A DNA stretch of 64,000 nt from Achromobacter sp. ASV32 (lineage in GTDB: Bacteria; Pseudomonadota; Gammaproteobacteria; Burkholderiales; Burkholderiaceae_B). Below are positions 39,916 through 49,527 of this stretch, piece after piece. The stretch covers positions 1 to 64,000 of the forward strand of contig NZ_JAELTJ010000013.1 of NCBI RefSeq assembly GCF_016428805.1, read 5' to 3'. A program made the position numbers and the translations under genes. Position 1 is the first letter of the stretch. Each line of letters starts with the position of its first letter. Under the pieces are notes generated by a model. The model did no database searches and was not told the origin of the DNA. It saw only the letters and a program-made list of their open reading frames with translations.

Positions 39916-42030
39916 GTGACCGTTCATCGCCGCCGCCCTGGCCCCATGGCCCGCCCGATTCTGCATGGCCTGCTTGGCATGGCGCCGGCGATGGCGGCCA
40001 TGGCGCAGTCGCAGGTGACCGAGACGGCGCCGGTGGTGGTGACCGGCACGCGGCTGGGGGTGTCGGTGCTGGACACTCCCGCGTCGGTGGACGTGGTCGA
40101 TGGCAGCGCGATGCGGCGCGGCCAGCCCGGCATCAATCTGTCCGAGGGCCTGAGCGGAGTGCCCGGGTTGCAGATCCAGAATCGCCAGAACTACGCCCAG
40201 GACCTGCAGATTTCCAGCCGCGGCTTCGGCGCGCGGTCCACGTTCGGGGTGCGCGGTGTGCGCCTGTATGTGGATGGCATTCCGGCCACGATGCCGGACG
40301 GGCAGGGGCAGACCTCCAACATCGACATCGGTTCGCTGGACCGGGTGGAAGTGCTTAAGGGGCCTGTCTCGGTGCTGTACGGCAATTCATCGGGTGGCGT
40401 GATCCTGGCCTATACCGAGGACGGCGCCGCGCCGCCGTCGGTGTCGGCATCTGTCTGGGGCGGCAGCTTCGGCACCTGGCGCTACGGCGCCAAGGCGTCG
40501 GGCGCCGACGGGGCCGTGGACTATGTGCTGGACCTGTCGCGCATGACCACGGACGGCTACCGCGACCGCAGCGCGGCGCGCAAGAACCTGGGCAACGCCA
40601 AGCTGGGCGTGCAACTCGATGAGGCCAGCCGCCTGACGATCGTGGCCAATAGCGTGGACCTGACGGCGCAAGATCCGTTGGGGCTGACTTACGCGCAGTT
40701 CCAGGACGCTCCGCGCAGCGCCGCTCTGGCGTCGCAGTACGACACCCGCAAGACGGTGCGGCAGAGCCAGGGCGGGCTGGTCTACGAGCGTCACGTCGGC
40801 GGCGCCCATACGCTGCGCGTGATGCTGTATTACGGCCAGCGCGACACCACCCAGTTCCAGGCGATTGCGCCGGCGGCGAGGACCGCGCCGACGCAGGCGG
40901 GCGGCGTCATTGACCTGACGCGCCGCTACGGCGGGACGGACGTGCGCTGGACCTCCGAGCTGGCCATGGCCGGACGGCCGCTGACGCTGGTGGGCGGCTT
41001 GGCCTACGACACGATGCGCGAGACCCGCCGCGGCTATCAGAACTTCACCGGCACGGCCGCGAACCCGCAACTGGGCGTGCAGGGCGCGTTGCGGCGCGAC
41101 GAAACCAATACCGTCTACAACATCGATCCCTACGTGCAGGCTTCGTGGCGCGTGGCGCCGCCGTGGACGCTGGACGCGGGCCTGCGCTACAGCACCGTGG
41201 ATTTCGATTCGCGCGACCACTACATCGTGCCCGGCAATGGCGACGACAGCGGCAGCGCGCGTTATCGCCGCGCCTTGCCGGTGGCCGCCATCGGTTACGA
41301 GCCGGCCGCGGACACGCGCCTGTATGCGTCATACGGGCGCGGCTTCGAGACGCCCACGCTGAACGAAATTTCATACCGGCCCGGCGGCCTGCCGGGGCTG
41401 AACTTCGGGCTGGCGCCGGCGCTCAGCACGAATCTCGAAGCCGGCTTGAAGACGCGCGTGGGCGGGGGGCTGCTGACGGCCGCGGTGTTTCAGGTGTCCA
41501 CCGACGATGAGATCGTCTCGGCCGGCAGCAGCGGCGGACGCACGACCTTTCGCAACGCGGGCCGCACCCGCCGCGAGGGTCTGGAACTGGGGTGGTCGAC
41601 ACGCTTCGCGGGCCAGTGGCGCGCGCAACTGGCCTATACCTGGCTGGATGCGCGCTATCGCGACGATGCCGGCGGCGCCATCCGCGCCGGCCAGCGCATC
41701 CCGGGCATTGCGCGGCAATCGGCGTTTGCCTCGCTGGGCTGGGCGCCGCCGCAAGGCTGGCAGGCCGCCCTCGAGGGCCGCTACCTCAGCCAGCTGTATG
41801 CGGACGACGCCAACCAGGCGGCGGCGCCAAGCTACGCGGTGGCCGCGATTTCCGCCGGCTACCTCAAGCAGGTCGGCGCGTGGGAATTGAGCGCCTATGC
41901 GCGGGTCGACAACCTGTTCGATCGGCGCTATGCGGGCTCGGTCATCGTCAACGAGAGCAATGGCCGCTATTACGAGCCGGCGCCGGGGCGCAGCGTGGGG
42001 ATGGGGCTGGGCGCCACCTACCGGTATTGA
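39916..42030 (+). CDS. TonB-dependent receptor (YncD/FecA-like, no signalling domain)
   Basis: A 704-residue outer-membrane receptor. After a signal region (about residues 1-31) the TonB box and plug are VTETAPVVVTGTRLGVSVLDTPASVDVVDG, GLQIQNRQNYAQDLQISSRGFGARSTFGVRGVRLYVDGIPATMPDGQGQ and DRVEVLKGPVSVLYGNSSGGVI. The barrel ends NLFDRRYAGSVIVNESNGRYYEPAPGRSVGMGLGATYRY. The dense plug motif and length resemble the YncD/PqqU group and ferric-citrate-type receptors. It has no STN domain, so it is a pure transporter. The substrate is unassigned. GTG start at 39916 with AGGAG upstream. Confidence 0.93.
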   Translation: MTVHRRRPGPMARPILHGLLGMAPAMAAMAQSQVTETAPVVVTGTRLGVSVLDTPASVDVVDGSAMRRGQPGINLSEGLSGVPGLQIQNRQNYAQDLQISSRGFGARSTFGVRGVRLYVDGIPATMPDGQGQTSNIDIGSLDRVEVLKGPVSVLYGNSSGGVILAYTEDGAAPPSVSASVWGGSFGTWRYGAKASGADGAVDYVLDLSRMTTDGYRDRSAARKNLGNAKLGVQLDEASRLTIVANSVDLTAQDPLGLTYAQFQDAPRSAALASQYDTRKTVRQSQGGLVYERHVGGAHTLRVMLYYGQRDTTQFQAIAPAARTAPTQAGGVIDLTRRYGGTDVRWTSELAMAGRPLTLVGGLAYDTMRETRRGYQNFTGTAANPQLGVQGALRRDETNTVYNIDPYVQASWRVAPPWTLDAGLRYSTVDFDSRDHYIVPGNGDDSGSARYRRALPVAAIGYEPAADTRLYASYGRGFETPTLNEISYRPGGLPGLNFGLAPALSTNLEAGLKTRVGGGLLTAAVFQVSTDDEIVSAGSSGGRTTFRNAGRTRREGLELGWSTRFAGQWRAQLAYTWLDARYRDDAGGAIRAGQRIPGIARQSAFASLGWAPPQGWQAALEGRYLSQLYADDANQAAAPSYAVAAISAGYLKQVGAWELSAYARVDNLFDRRYAGSVIVNESNGRYYEPAPGRSVGMGLGATYRY

Positions 42031-42037
42031 CGGGCCC

Positions 42038-42061
42038 GGCTCAATCCGCGCGGATTGAGCC
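42038..42061. terminator. 24-bp perfect palindrome after the TonB receptor gene
   Basis: GGCTCAATCCGC is followed directly by its exact reverse complement, with no spacer, 7 bp after the receptor stop. As RNA it forms a hairpin with a small loop. There is no U-tract, so it may act as an mRNA-end stabiliser or Rho-assisted terminator rather than an intrinsic terminator. A related inverted repeat lies at 26061-26083. Confidence 0.55.
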
Positions 42062-42177
42062 GCTACGGAAATCGGGGGGTTCGTAGGCCGCGCAGCCGCA
42101 AGCGGCCCCAAACTGACCGGCGCGGGCGCGAACGCGGCGGTATCATCGGCCCGACTCCCATTTCCAGGTCCACCCGG

Positions 42178-44706
42178 ATGTTTCAAGCTGCCCCCGCGCT
42201 TTCCCGCCGTCTTTCCCGCTCGCTGCTGGCGCTGGCCCTGGCGGCCGCCTTGCCGCTGATGGCGCCGCCCGCCGCGGCCTACGATATCGGCGCCGTGATC
42301 GACGCCGTGCGCCTGTCGCGCTACCCCCTGCGCGAGCCGGAGCGTCGCGTGTGGGGCACCGAGAACGCCAAGGACGCGCTGCTGGTCGGCCAGATGGACA
42401 ACCGGCTGTATCTGTACCGCTATCTGCGCCCGACCCAGGCTGGCGGCCAGCCGGAACTGGCATTCCGGTCGCGGCCGCTGGTGATCGACCCCGCGCAATG
42501 GAACGTGTCGCGGCAGGAAAACGTCAGTGCGTCGGCGCCGCGCGATGGACAAGCGTTCTATTGGGTGGCCTACACCTACAACGATGCCGACGATACCCAG
42601 GCCAACGGATTCCTGGTGGACGCGTCCGGCGCGGTGGTGACGGTGCGCGCTGACGCCGCCCGCGTGGTGGCCACGGCGGACCGGCCCTGGGACGAAGCCC
42701 GCCGCGAGCAGGCGCTGGCCACGCTCAAGCCGGCATTGGTGACGTACCCCAGCCGCCTGAAGGCGTTTCCCGCCGATGTCCGTTTCGAATACCGCGCGCC
42801 GGTCGAGGCGACCGCCACCTTTCGCCGTCTCCACCAGGCGGCGTATGCGATTGCTCGCGGCAAGCCCGAATTCAACCGGGCGGTGACGGACCTGCGCCGC
42901 TTCGTGCTGGAACAGGACTATCGCGACATCGATCCGGATGGCAAAGACCCCGAGGTGGTGGCCGCGCTGAACGACTATGGCTTCTGGCTGGCCGAGGCGG
43001 GCAACCCGGCCGAGGCCGATGCCGTGCTGGGCGAAGTGCTGCGGCGCGACCCGGCGCGCACGCCGGCCTACCTGAACCGCGCCGATGCGCGCCTGAAGCT
43101 GCGCGACCAGCGGCGGGACCAACGCGCCTATTTCGACGCGCTGGCGCAGGAAGACTACCGGCAGTATTGCTCGCGCCGCCTGACGGCGAACGAACCGATA
43201 CCGGCCAAGATTGCCGACCGCATCAACCTGGCGCTGGGCAGCAAGACGCTGGATGCCGCCGCCTGCCGGCCACGCCTGGCGATTTTCCAGGCGATCCGGG
43301 CGCGTGACCTGGACGCCGTGCGGGCAGAACTGGCGCGCGGGCAGGATCCCAACGGCCTCAATGAAAACGGCGTATCGGCGCTGAACGCGGCGGCGTCGGC
43401 CAAAGAGATCGAGATGGTGCGCGCGCTGTTGGCGGCGGGCGCCGACGTCAACGGACCGACCCGCGGCGCGCCGCTACTGTCCAGCGCCTTGCCGGATGGA
43501 CGCGATACCCGTCCGCTGGCCGAGCGTTATGCCTTGGCCGACCTGCTGCTGGCGGCCGGTGCGTCGATCGAAGCCCCCGATTCCAGCGGCACACCGTTGC
43601 TGGTGCGCCGCGTGTGGTATTCCGGCGAGGACAAGGACACGCTGGACTACCTGCTGGCCAAGGGGGCGAATCCCAATGGCCGCGACAAGAGCGGCCGCAC
43701 GGTGCTGCATGGGGCCATGAGCAGCCCGTCCAAGTTCTGGTTCGCCGAGAAACTGCTGGCCAAGGGCGCGGACATCAACGCCGCCTACATCCGCATGTAT
43801 TACGGCAACCAGGCGATGTGGGAGACCCCGCTACTGGAAGCGCTGCGCGAGGCGCCGGTCGAAGACCTCAAGCCGCAATCCGCCTATGCGCCCTCGGAAC
43901 GGGTGGCGTTTGCGCTGGCGCACGGCGCCGACCCGGCGGCGGGCGGCTACGGGCCCAAGGATGGCCCGGTGCGCGCCGGCCTGGACGAGGCATTCAGCCT
44001 GGCGGCGCGGCAGTTGTCGCCCGAGCTGGTCGACCAACTGGCGCAGGCCGCCGCCGGCAAGCCCCACGCACCCATGACGACGGCGCCGCTGACCAGCCTG
44101 CTGCGCCAGTGGAACGAGGTCGAACTGCGTGCCGATGCGAAGCAGAACAGCGCCGAATGGGACGGCCAGCGCGTCCGGTTGCGCACCACCGCCGAGCGCC
44201 TGCTGGCGGCGGGCGTGCCCCTGGCCTATGCCGGCAACCCGGCGGGGACGGTCGGCAACCAGATCGCGCCGCTGTCGCTGCCGTGGCTGCCGGACGATCT
44301 GTACCTGGCCTGGCTGAAGGCGGGCGCGGATCCGTCGGACCGCAGCGATGGCGGGATCCGCCTGCGCGGCGTCACCGACGCCGCGGCGTTGCCTTTGGTG
44401 ATCATGCTGCAGCAGGGCAACGACGCCAAGGCACGCCTGTTGCTCGAGCACGATGCGCCGCTGTACGCCACGCCGGCGCGTTGCGGCATGGCGGTGGCGG
44501 ACATGCTGGCCTGGCAGGCCAGCGACGGCGGTCCCTTGTCGCCGTCCGGCGCGCGGGCAGTCAAGCGCGTGCTGGACGGCGCCGCCAATGCGCCCGCCTG
44601 CGACCTGGAGCAAGGCGCGCGGGTGCAGCCGTACGTGGGCATGACCGCCCGGCAGCTGGCGGACAGGCTGGGCGTCACGCTGGCGGTGAAGGCGCAGGGC
44701 GGTTGA
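42178..44706 (+). CDS. Large exported ankyrin-repeat protein
   Basis: An 842-residue protein with a signal peptide (SLLALALAAALPLMAPPAAA). Residues about 30-240 form an unrecognised beta-rich domain (WGTENAKDALLVGQMDNRLYLYRYL, FYWVAYTYNDADD). A short TPR-like hairpin follows (NPAEADAVLGEVLRRDPARTPAYLNRADARLKL). Ankyrin repeats begin near residue 380: DLDAVRAELARGQDPNGLNENGVSALNAAASAKEIEMVRALLAAGADVNGPT, LLAAGASIEAPDSSGTPLLVR, LLAKGANPNGRDKSGRTVLHGA and LLAKGADINAAY. Later repeats are degenerate. It is probably periplasmic and a protein-interaction scaffold. The upstream TonB receptor on the same strand may be functionally linked, although the palindrome between them argues for separate transcripts. 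Confidence 0.85.
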   Translation: MFQAAPALSRRLSRSLLALALAAALPLMAPPAAAYDIGAVIDAVRLSRYPLREPERRVWGTENAKDALLVGQMDNRLYLYRYLRPTQAGGQPELAFRSRPLVIDPAQWNVSRQENVSASAPRDGQAFYWVAYTYNDADDTQANGFLVDASGAVVTVRADAARVVATADRPWDEARREQALATLKPALVTYPSRLKAFPADVRFEYRAPVEATATFRRLHQAAYAIARGKPEFNRAVTDLRRFVLEQDYRDIDPDGKDPEVVAALNDYGFWLAEAGNPAEADAVLGEVLRRDPARTPAYLNRADARLKLRDQRRDQRAYFDALAQEDYRQYCSRRLTANEPIPAKIADRINLALGSKTLDAAACRPRLAIFQAIRARDLDAVRAELARGQDPNGLNENGVSALNAAASAKEIEMVRALLAAGADVNGPTRGAPLLSSALPDGRDTRPLAERYALADLLLAAGASIEAPDSSGTPLLVRRVWYSGEDKDTLDYLLAKGANPNGRDKSGRTVLHGAMSSPSKFWFAEKLLAKGADINAAYIRMYYGNQAMWETPLLEALREAPVEDLKPQSAYAPSERVAFALAHGADPAAGGYGPKDGPVRAGLDEAFSLAARQLSPELVDQLAQAAAGKPHAPMTTAPLTSLLRQWNEVELRADAKQNSAEWDGQRVRLRTTAERLLAAGVPLAYAGNPAGTVGNQIAPLSLPWLPDDLYLAWLKAGADPSDRSDGGIRLRGVTDAAALPLVIMLQQGNDAKARLLLEHDAPLYATPARCGMAVADMLAWQASDGGPLSPSGARAVKRVLDGAANAPACDLEQGARVQPYVGMTARQLADRLGVTLAVKAQGG

Positions 44707-44781
44707 CGTCAGGCCGGTGCGGGGCACGGGCGGTGGTCGGGTTCCAGGACGACCCCGAGGCCGCAAAACCGTCCGCCAGGA

Positions 44782-44835
44782 AAACAGGCGCCTTGCGGCG
44801 CCCCAAAAAAAACAGGCGCCGCAAGGCGCCTGTTT
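44782..44835 (-). terminator. Double terminator after cyoD
   Basis: Two perfectly complementary 21-base arms (44782-44802 and 44815-44835) enclose a 12-base A-rich spacer. Read on the minus strand, this is two successive GGCGCC-hairpins (tetraloops TTGC and GCAA), the first followed by eight U and the second by four U. It can stop transcription from the cyo operon twice and also works against plus-strand read-through from the ankyrin gene. Confidence 0.88.
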
Positions 44836-44857
44836 GGTCGTCAGCGAGTGACGGGTC

Positions 44858-45208
44858 TTACATGGCGTGGCCCATGTTGACGTTCATGTTGTACAGCACC
44901 CAGGCCGAACCGCCGACGATGATCGCGATGATCATCACGGTGAAGACGAACGTGAGCAGGTTGTCGCGGGCCGATTTCGACGCGCCCATGTGCAGGAAGT
45001 ACACCAGCTGCACCAGCAGCTGGAGCACGCACAGGGCCACCACACCGATGATGGTGATGGTGTGGGACAGCGCGCCGCTCATCACCAGGCCGAACGAGCC
45101 GAAGGTGAGCAGGAGCGAAAGGACGAAACCGACGATGTAGGACTTCAGGCTGCCGTGATCGGCGGCGTGATCGTCATGGCCGTGTGCGGCCGCAGCGGAG
45201 TGCGCCAT
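44858..45208 (-). CDS. cyoD: Cytochrome bo3 ubiquinol oxidase subunit IV
   Basis: A 116-residue membrane protein with three helices (LKSYIVGFVLSLLLTFGSFGLVMSG, ITIIGVVALCVLQLLVQLVYFLHMG, LLTFVFTVMIIAIIVGGSAWVLYNM). The hydrophilic N-terminus is His-rich (AHGHDDHAADHGS), typical of CyoD. It assists assembly of the terminal oxidase. ATG at 45208 overlaps the cyoC stop by one base. It is the last gene of cyoABCD, followed by a double terminator. Confidence 0.95.
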   Translation of the reverse strand: MAHSAAAAHGHDDHAADHGSLKSYIVGFVLSLLLTFGSFGLVMSGALSHTITIIGVVALCVLQLLVQLVYFLHMGASKSARDNLLTFVFTVMIIAIIVGGSAWVLYNMNVNMGHAM

Positions 45209-45822
45209 CAGAGGGCTCCCAGAAGATAGACGAAGGTGAAGACGCAGATCCAGACGATGTCCAGGAAGTGCCAGAACAGGCTCAGGCACGCCAGGCGACG
45301 CTTGTTGATCGAGTCCAGGCCATGGCGGCGGATCATGTCGATCAGGACCACGATCCAGATCAGGCCGAACGTGACGTGCAGGCCGTGGGTGCCGATCAGC
45401 GTGAAGAACGCCGACAGGTAGGCGCTGCGGCCGGGGCCCGCGCCTTCGGTGATCAGGTGATGGAATTCATAGACTTCCATCGCGATGAAGCCCGCGCCGA
45501 ACAGGAACGTGACCATCAACCAGCCGATTGCGCGGCGCTTGTTGTCGGCGTGCACATTCAGGTTGGCCATGCCGAAGGTGAAGCTGGAAAAGAGCAGCAA
45601 CAGGGTTTCGACCAGCACGAACTTCAGGTCGAACAGTTCCTTGCCCGTCGGGCCGCCCGCGGTGGCGTTGGACAACACCGCGAACGTGGCGAACAGCACC
45701 GAAAAGATCAGCAAGTCGCTCATGAGGTAGACCCAGAAACCGAAAACGGTCTTGGATCCATCGTCATGGTGCGCGTGATCGTCGTGACCCGCGTGGGGGT
45801 GAGTGGCTACGGCTTGAATCAT
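45208..45822 (-). CDS. cyoC: Cytochrome bo3 ubiquinol oxidase subunit III
   Basis: A 204-residue five-helix subunit with a His-rich N-terminus ([14 protein letters not shown]). Subunit III signatures are [73 protein letters not shown] and [24 protein letters not shown]. It stabilises the oxidase complex and its proton pathway. It starts 3 bp after the cyoB stop and overlaps cyoD by one base. Confidence 0.96.
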   Translation of the reverse strand: MIQAVATHPHAGHDDHAHHDDGSKTVFGFWVYLMSDLLIFSVLFATFAVLSNATAGGPTGKELFDLKFVLVETLLLLFSSFTFGMANLNVHADNKRRAIGWLMVTFLFGAGFIAMEVYEFHHLITEGAGPGRSAYLSAFFTLIGTHGLHVTFGLIWIVVLIDMIRRHGLDSINKRRLACLSLFWHFLDIVWICVFTFVYLLGAL

Positions 45823-45825
45823 GGC

Positions 45826-47802
45826 TCAGGCGGCCTTCTGCATTTTTTCAAAGTGGGCGTTCTCGATCCGCTCGACTTCAGCGGCCGGGACCCAGTAATC
45901 GACGTCGCGGTCGTAGGCGCGGACGATGAACGAACCGATCATGCCGACGAAACCAACGATGGCGAGCCACCAGATGTGCCAGATCAAGGCGAAGCACATG
46001 ACCAGGCCGAACGCGCCGATGTAGACGCCGGCACCCGTGTTCTTGGGCATGTGGATGTCTTCGTACTTGGCCGGGCGCTTGTAGGCCTTGCCGTTCTGCT
46101 TGTCTTCCCAGAACTGGTCCAGTTCATCGACGTGAGGAACGTGGGCGAAGTTGTAGAAAGGCGCAGGCGAGGAAATCGACCATTCCAGGGTGCGGCCATC
46201 CCAGGGATCGCCGGTGACGTCCTGGTTCTGCTTGCGCTGGCGAACCGAGACGAACACTTGCTGCAGCAGGAACCAGATGCCCAGCATGATCAGCGCGGCG
46301 CCGGCCAGCGCGACCAGCAGGTAAGGCTGCCATTCGGGGTTGTCGTAGTGGTTCAGGCGACGCGTCATGCCCTTGAAGCCCAGGATGTACAGGGGCATGA
46401 AGGCCATGAAGAAACCGACGAACCAGCAGTAGAACGAGTAGCGGCCCAGGCGTTCGTTCAGCGTGAAGCCGAACGCCTTGGGGAACCAGTAGGTCATGCC
46501 GGCGATGCAACCGAACACCACGCCACCGATGATGGTGTTGTGGAAGTGGGCGATCAGGAACAGGCTGTTGTGCAGCACGAACGACACGCCCGGGATGGCC
46601 AGCATCACGCCGGTCATGCCGCCGATGACGAACACGATCATGAAGCCCAGCGTCCACAGCACCGGCGTGGTGATGCGCAGGCGGCCGCGGTAGATGGTGA
46701 ACAGCCAGTTGAAGATCTTGGCCCCGGTCGGGATCGAGATGATCATTGTGGCGATGCCGAAGAACGCGTTGACGTTGGCCCCCGCGCCCATGGTGAAGAA
46801 GTGGTGCAGCCAGACCAGGAACGACAGCACGCCGATGGCGGCCGTGGCGTAGACCATGGACTTGTAGCCGAACAGGGTCTTGCGGGCGAACGTGGCAACC
46901 ACTTCGGAATACACGCCGAAGGCAGGCAGCACCAGGATGTAGACCTCGGGGTGGCCCCAGATCCAGATCAGGTTCACGTACATCATGACGTTGCCGCCCA
47001 TGTCGTTCGTGAAGAAGTGCGTACCCAGGTAGCGGTCGGCCGTCAGCAGCGCCAGGGTGGCGGCCAGCACGGGGAAGGCGGCCACGATCAGCACGTTGGT
47101 GACCAGCGAGGTCCAGGTGAAGATCGGCATCTTCATCAGGCTCATGCCCGGCGCGCGCATGCGCAGGATGGTCACGATGAAGTTGATGCCGCTAAGTGTT
47201 GTCCCCAACCCGGATATCTGCAGCGCCCAGATGTAGTAATCCACCCCGACGCTCGGACTGTAGTCCAGCCCGGACAGCGGCGGATAGGCGAGCCAGCCGG
47301 TCGCGGCGAATTCGCCCACGAACAGCGAGATCATCATCAGCGCGACGCCGGCGCCGAACAGCCAGAAGCTCAGCGAGTTCAGGAACGGGTAAGCCACGTC
47401 GCGGGCGCCGATCTGCAGCGGCACCACGATGTTCATCAGCCCGGTGATGAAGGGCATCGCCATGAAGAAAATCATGATGACGCCGTGGGCGGTGAAGATC
47501 TGGTCGTAGTGGTGCGGGGGCAGGAAGCCGGCGGAGTCGGCCGAGGCGACGGCCAGCTGGGTGCGCATCATGATGGCGTCGGCAAAGCCGCGCAGCAGCA
47601 TGATCAGCGCGACGATGATGTACATCACGCCGATGCGCTTGTGGTCGACGGAGGTCAGCCATTCCGTCCAGAGGTACTTCCACTTGCCGAAGTAGGTGAT
47701 GGCGCCGAAGACCGCTAGGCCTCCCAGGCACACGGCGGCCAGCGTAACCATGACGATAGGTTCATGGTACGGAATGGCCTCGAGGGTGAGTTTCCCGAGC
47801 AT
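45826..47802 (-). CDS. cyoB: Cytochrome bo3 ubiquinol oxidase subunit I
   Basis: A 658-residue catalytic subunit that reduces O2 to water and pumps protons. It carries the haem-copper core: low-spin haem ligand in [33 protein letters not shown], the CuB/cross-link motif [22 protein letters not shown], CuB histidines in [14 protein letters not shown], and haem ligands in [15 protein letters not shown]. The quinol-oxidase-type N-terminal helix ([23 protein letters not shown]) and long C-terminus are present. It lies 2 bp after the cyoA stop. Confidence 0.97.
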   Translation of the reverse strand: MLGKLTLEAIPYHEPIVMVTLAAVCLGGLAVFGAITYFGKWKYLWTEWLTSVDHKRIGVMYIIVALIMLLRGFADAIMMRTQLAVASADSAGFLPPHHYDQIFTAHGVIMIFFMAMPFITGLMNIVVPLQIGARDVAYPFLNSLSFWLFGAGVALMMISLFVGEFAATGWLAYPPLSGLDYSPSVGVDYYIWALQISGLGTTLSGINFIVTILRMRAPGMSLMKMPIFTWTSLVTNVLIVAAFPVLAATLALLTADRYLGTHFFTNDMGGNVMMYVNLIWIWGHPEVYILVLPAFGVYSEVVATFARKTLFGYKSMVYATAAIGVLSFLVWLHHFFTMGAGANVNAFFGIATMIISIPTGAKIFNWLFTIYRGRLRITTPVLWTLGFMIVFVIGGMTGVMLAIPGVSFVLHNSLFLIAHFHNTIIGGVVFGCIAGMTYWFPKAFGFTLNERLGRYSFYCWFVGFFMAFMPLYILGFKGMTRRLNHYDNPEWQPYLLVALAGAALIMLGIWFLLQQVFVSVRQRKQNQDVTGDPWDGRTLEWSISSPAPFYNFAHVPHVDELDQFWEDKQNGKAYKRPAKYEDIHMPKNTGAGVYIGAFGLVMCFALIWHIWWLAIVGFVGMIGSFIVRAYDRDVDYWVPAAEVERIENAHFEKMQKAA

Positions 47803-47804
47803 TG

Positions 47805-48713
47805 TTAGTTGATTCCTGCGATCAGATTATTCGACGTGGGGGTGCACGTGGCGGAGTCCACGCCGGCCATCTTGGACATGGTGCTGCCCAGGATGAAATC
47901 GAACATGGACGGCGGCACCGAGGCGTACTTGGCGACCGGATTGCGCTCGCTGCGCTTGGTCAGCTCCTGGTAGACCTCGGGGGTCAGCGCCGTCGGCGAA
48001 GCCTTCGCTTCCTTGACCCAGTTGTCGAACCCTTCCTGCGTCGTGGCGATGGCCTTGAAGCGCATGCCGGAGAAACCGGCGCCGCTGTAGTTGGCCGAGA
48101 TGCCCGCATAGGTGCCGGGTTCACGCGCGTTCAGGTGCAGCTTGGTTTCCATGCCCGCCATCGAATAGATCTGGCTGCCGAGCTGCGGAATGAAGAACGA
48201 GTTCATGACCGACGCCGAGGTGATCCGGAAATTGACCGGCACGTCCACGGGGAACGCGATCTCGTTGACGGTGGCGATGTCGTAGTCGGGATAGATGAAC
48301 AGCCACTTCCAATCCAGCGAAACCACCTCGATGGTCACCGGCTTGTGCTCGGACACGAGCGGCTTGTAGGGATCCAGCGCGTGCGTGGAGCGCCAGGTGA
48401 TCACGGCAAGAATCGCCACGATGATACAAGGCACGGTCCAGACCACGACTTCGATCGCCGTGGAGTGAGCCCACTTGGGCTGGTAGTCCGCTTTGGTGTT
48501 GGAGGCGCGGTATTTCCAGGCGAAAGCCACGATCATGAAGAGGACCGGAATCACGACCAGGAGCATCAGCCCCGTGGCAGTGAACAGCAGGGTCCGTTCC
48601 TGCATGCCGATATCTCCCTTGGGGGAGAGGATTTCCATGTTGCAGCCGCCAAGCAGCATGACCGCGCCGACGCCGAAAATGCGCGTAAGGGTCGCAAGGA
48701 GGGGGTGTTTCAC
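47805..48713 (-). CDS. cyoA: Cytochrome bo3 ubiquinol oxidase subunit II
   Basis: A 302-residue lipoprotein subunit. GTG at 48713 gives a signal peptide with lipobox VMLLGGC (Cys24); an ORF extension further upstream would run through the promoter. Two membrane helices follow ([47 protein letters not shown]), then the cupredoxin domain ([51 protein letters not shown]). The CuA-binding cysteines of cytochrome c oxidases are absent, as expected for a quinol oxidase. It is the first gene of the operon, behind an FNR/RegA-like control region. Confidence 0.95.
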   Translation of the reverse strand: MKHPLLATLTRIFGVGAVMLLGGCNMEILSPKGDIGMQERTLLFTATGLMLLVVIPVLFMIVAFAWKYRASNTKADYQPKWAHSTAIEVVVWTVPCIIVAILAVITWRSTHALDPYKPLVSEHKPVTIEVVSLDWKWLFIYPDYDIATVNEIAFPVDVPVNFRITSASVMNSFFIPQLGSQIYSMAGMETKLHLNAREPGTYAGISANYSGAGFSGMRFKAIATTQEGFDNWVKEAKASPTALTPEVYQELTKRSERNPVAKYASVPPSMFDFILGSTMSKMAGVDSATCTPTSNNLIAGIN

Positions 48714-48795
48714 GTACAGCCTTGGATGGAGGGTGGGAAATGCTGCGAAGCAGCAGACTGGAATGCTGCTAGGCAGCAACGTCCATCCTATCGGC

Positions 48796-48809
48796 TTGAT
48801 CTGGGTCAA
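48796..48809. promoter_or_regulatory. FNR/ANR-type box in the cyo promoter
   Basis: TTGATCTGGGTCAA fits the FNR/ANR consensus TTGAT-N4-ATCAA except for one base (GTCAA for ATCAA). It is centred about 90 bp upstream of the cyoA start, in a position suited to anaerobic repression. Confidence 0.75.
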
Positions 48810-48812
48810 GGC

Positions 48813-48829
48813 TGCGACGAATGGTCGCA
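48813..48829. promoter_or_regulatory. RegA-like palindrome 1, cyo promoter
   Basis: TGCGAC-GAATG-GTCGCA is a perfect inverted repeat directly beside the FNR-like box. It has the GCGAC half-site character of RegA/PrrA/RoxR targets, and the regA/regB genes are the next genes upstream. Confidence 0.65.
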
Positions 48830-48910
48830 TTGCCTGGCCAGCTTTTGCCCTCAATACCCTGGGTTAGGGGTTTTCCCTGGCGGAAGAAGGGCTTGCGGGG
48901 CGGGTGGGGG

Positions 48911-48927
48911 TGCGACGATATGTCGCA
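48911..48927. promoter_or_regulatory. RegA-like palindrome 2, between regA and cyoA
   Basis: TGCGAC-GATAT-GTCGCA has arms and spacing identical to the site at 48813-48829, and extends one more base pair each side (48910-48928). A weaker TGCGA-N4-TCGTA lies at 48948-48961. Two exact copies in 115 bp are unlikely by chance. Confidence 0.65.
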
Positions 48928-48971
48928 CCTGCACATTGAGAGATTGTTGCGATGTGTCGTATCCGCGCCAA

Positions 48972-49526
48972 TCAGTCCACCAGGACCTCGCGTTCCGGCC
49001 CCGGTTTTTTTGCCAGCTTGCGCTGCAGGGACCGCCGGTGCATGCCCAACAGGCGGGCCGCGGCCGACACGTTGCCGCCGGTTTCGTGCAGCGCCTGGTG
49101 AATGTGCTCCCATTCTAGGCGGTGCAATGGCGTCATGGTGCTTTCGATCGTAACCGTATCTGCCTTCACCAGGCCCAGGGTGCGCAGGATCATCGGCGCG
49201 GTGGCGGGCTTGGGCAGGTAGTCGTCGGCGCCGCGCTTGATGGCCTCGACGGCGGTGGCCACGCTGGCGTAGCCGGTGACGAGCAGGATGCGCATGTCGG
49301 CGCGCAGCGCACGAAGGGGGCGGATCAGGGTCAGGCCCGAATCCTCGCCCAGGCGCAGGTCCACCAGCGCGAAGGCGGGGCGGATCTCTTCGGCCACGCG
49401 CAGCGCTTCGGCGATGCCGGTGGCGGTTCGGGTTTCCAGGCCGCGGCGCGACAGGCTGCGCTGCAGGGTGCGCACGTACAGCTCGTCGTCGTCGATCAAG
49501 AGGCCAAGATCGGTCGGATTCAACAT
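48972..49526 (-). CDS. regA: RegA/PrrA/RoxR-type redox response regulator
   Basis: A 184-residue response regulator. The receiver has the acidic pocket IDDDE, phospho-acceptor D56 (LVDLRLGED) and LVTGYASVATAVEAIKRGADDYLPKPA. A linker leads to the short Fis-type helix-turn-helix GNVSAAARLLGMHRRSLQRKLAKKP, a hallmark of this family. It controls aerobic/anaerobic energy genes, including terminal oxidases. It starts 1 bp after the regB stop; cyoA begins 258 bp downstream behind palindromes that suit this regulator. The name is by family and context; roxR, prrA and actR are equivalent names. Confidence 0.9.
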   Translation of the reverse strand: MLNPTDLGLLIDDDELYVRTLQRSLSRRGLETRTATGIAEALRVAEEIRPAFALVDLRLGEDSGLTLIRPLRALRADMRILLVTGYASVATAVEAIKRGADDYLPKPATAPMILRTLGLVKADTVTIESTMTPLHRLEWEHIHQALHETGGNVSAAARLLGMHRRSLQRKLAKKPGPEREVLVD

Positions 49527-49527
49527 G

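Noticed and set aside
45184-47718. 844-codon open frame on the plus strand
   Set aside because: It lies wholly antisense to cyoDCB, is very rich in His/Asp/Glu/Arg as expected of a shadow frame in high-GC DNA, and has no recognisable domain.
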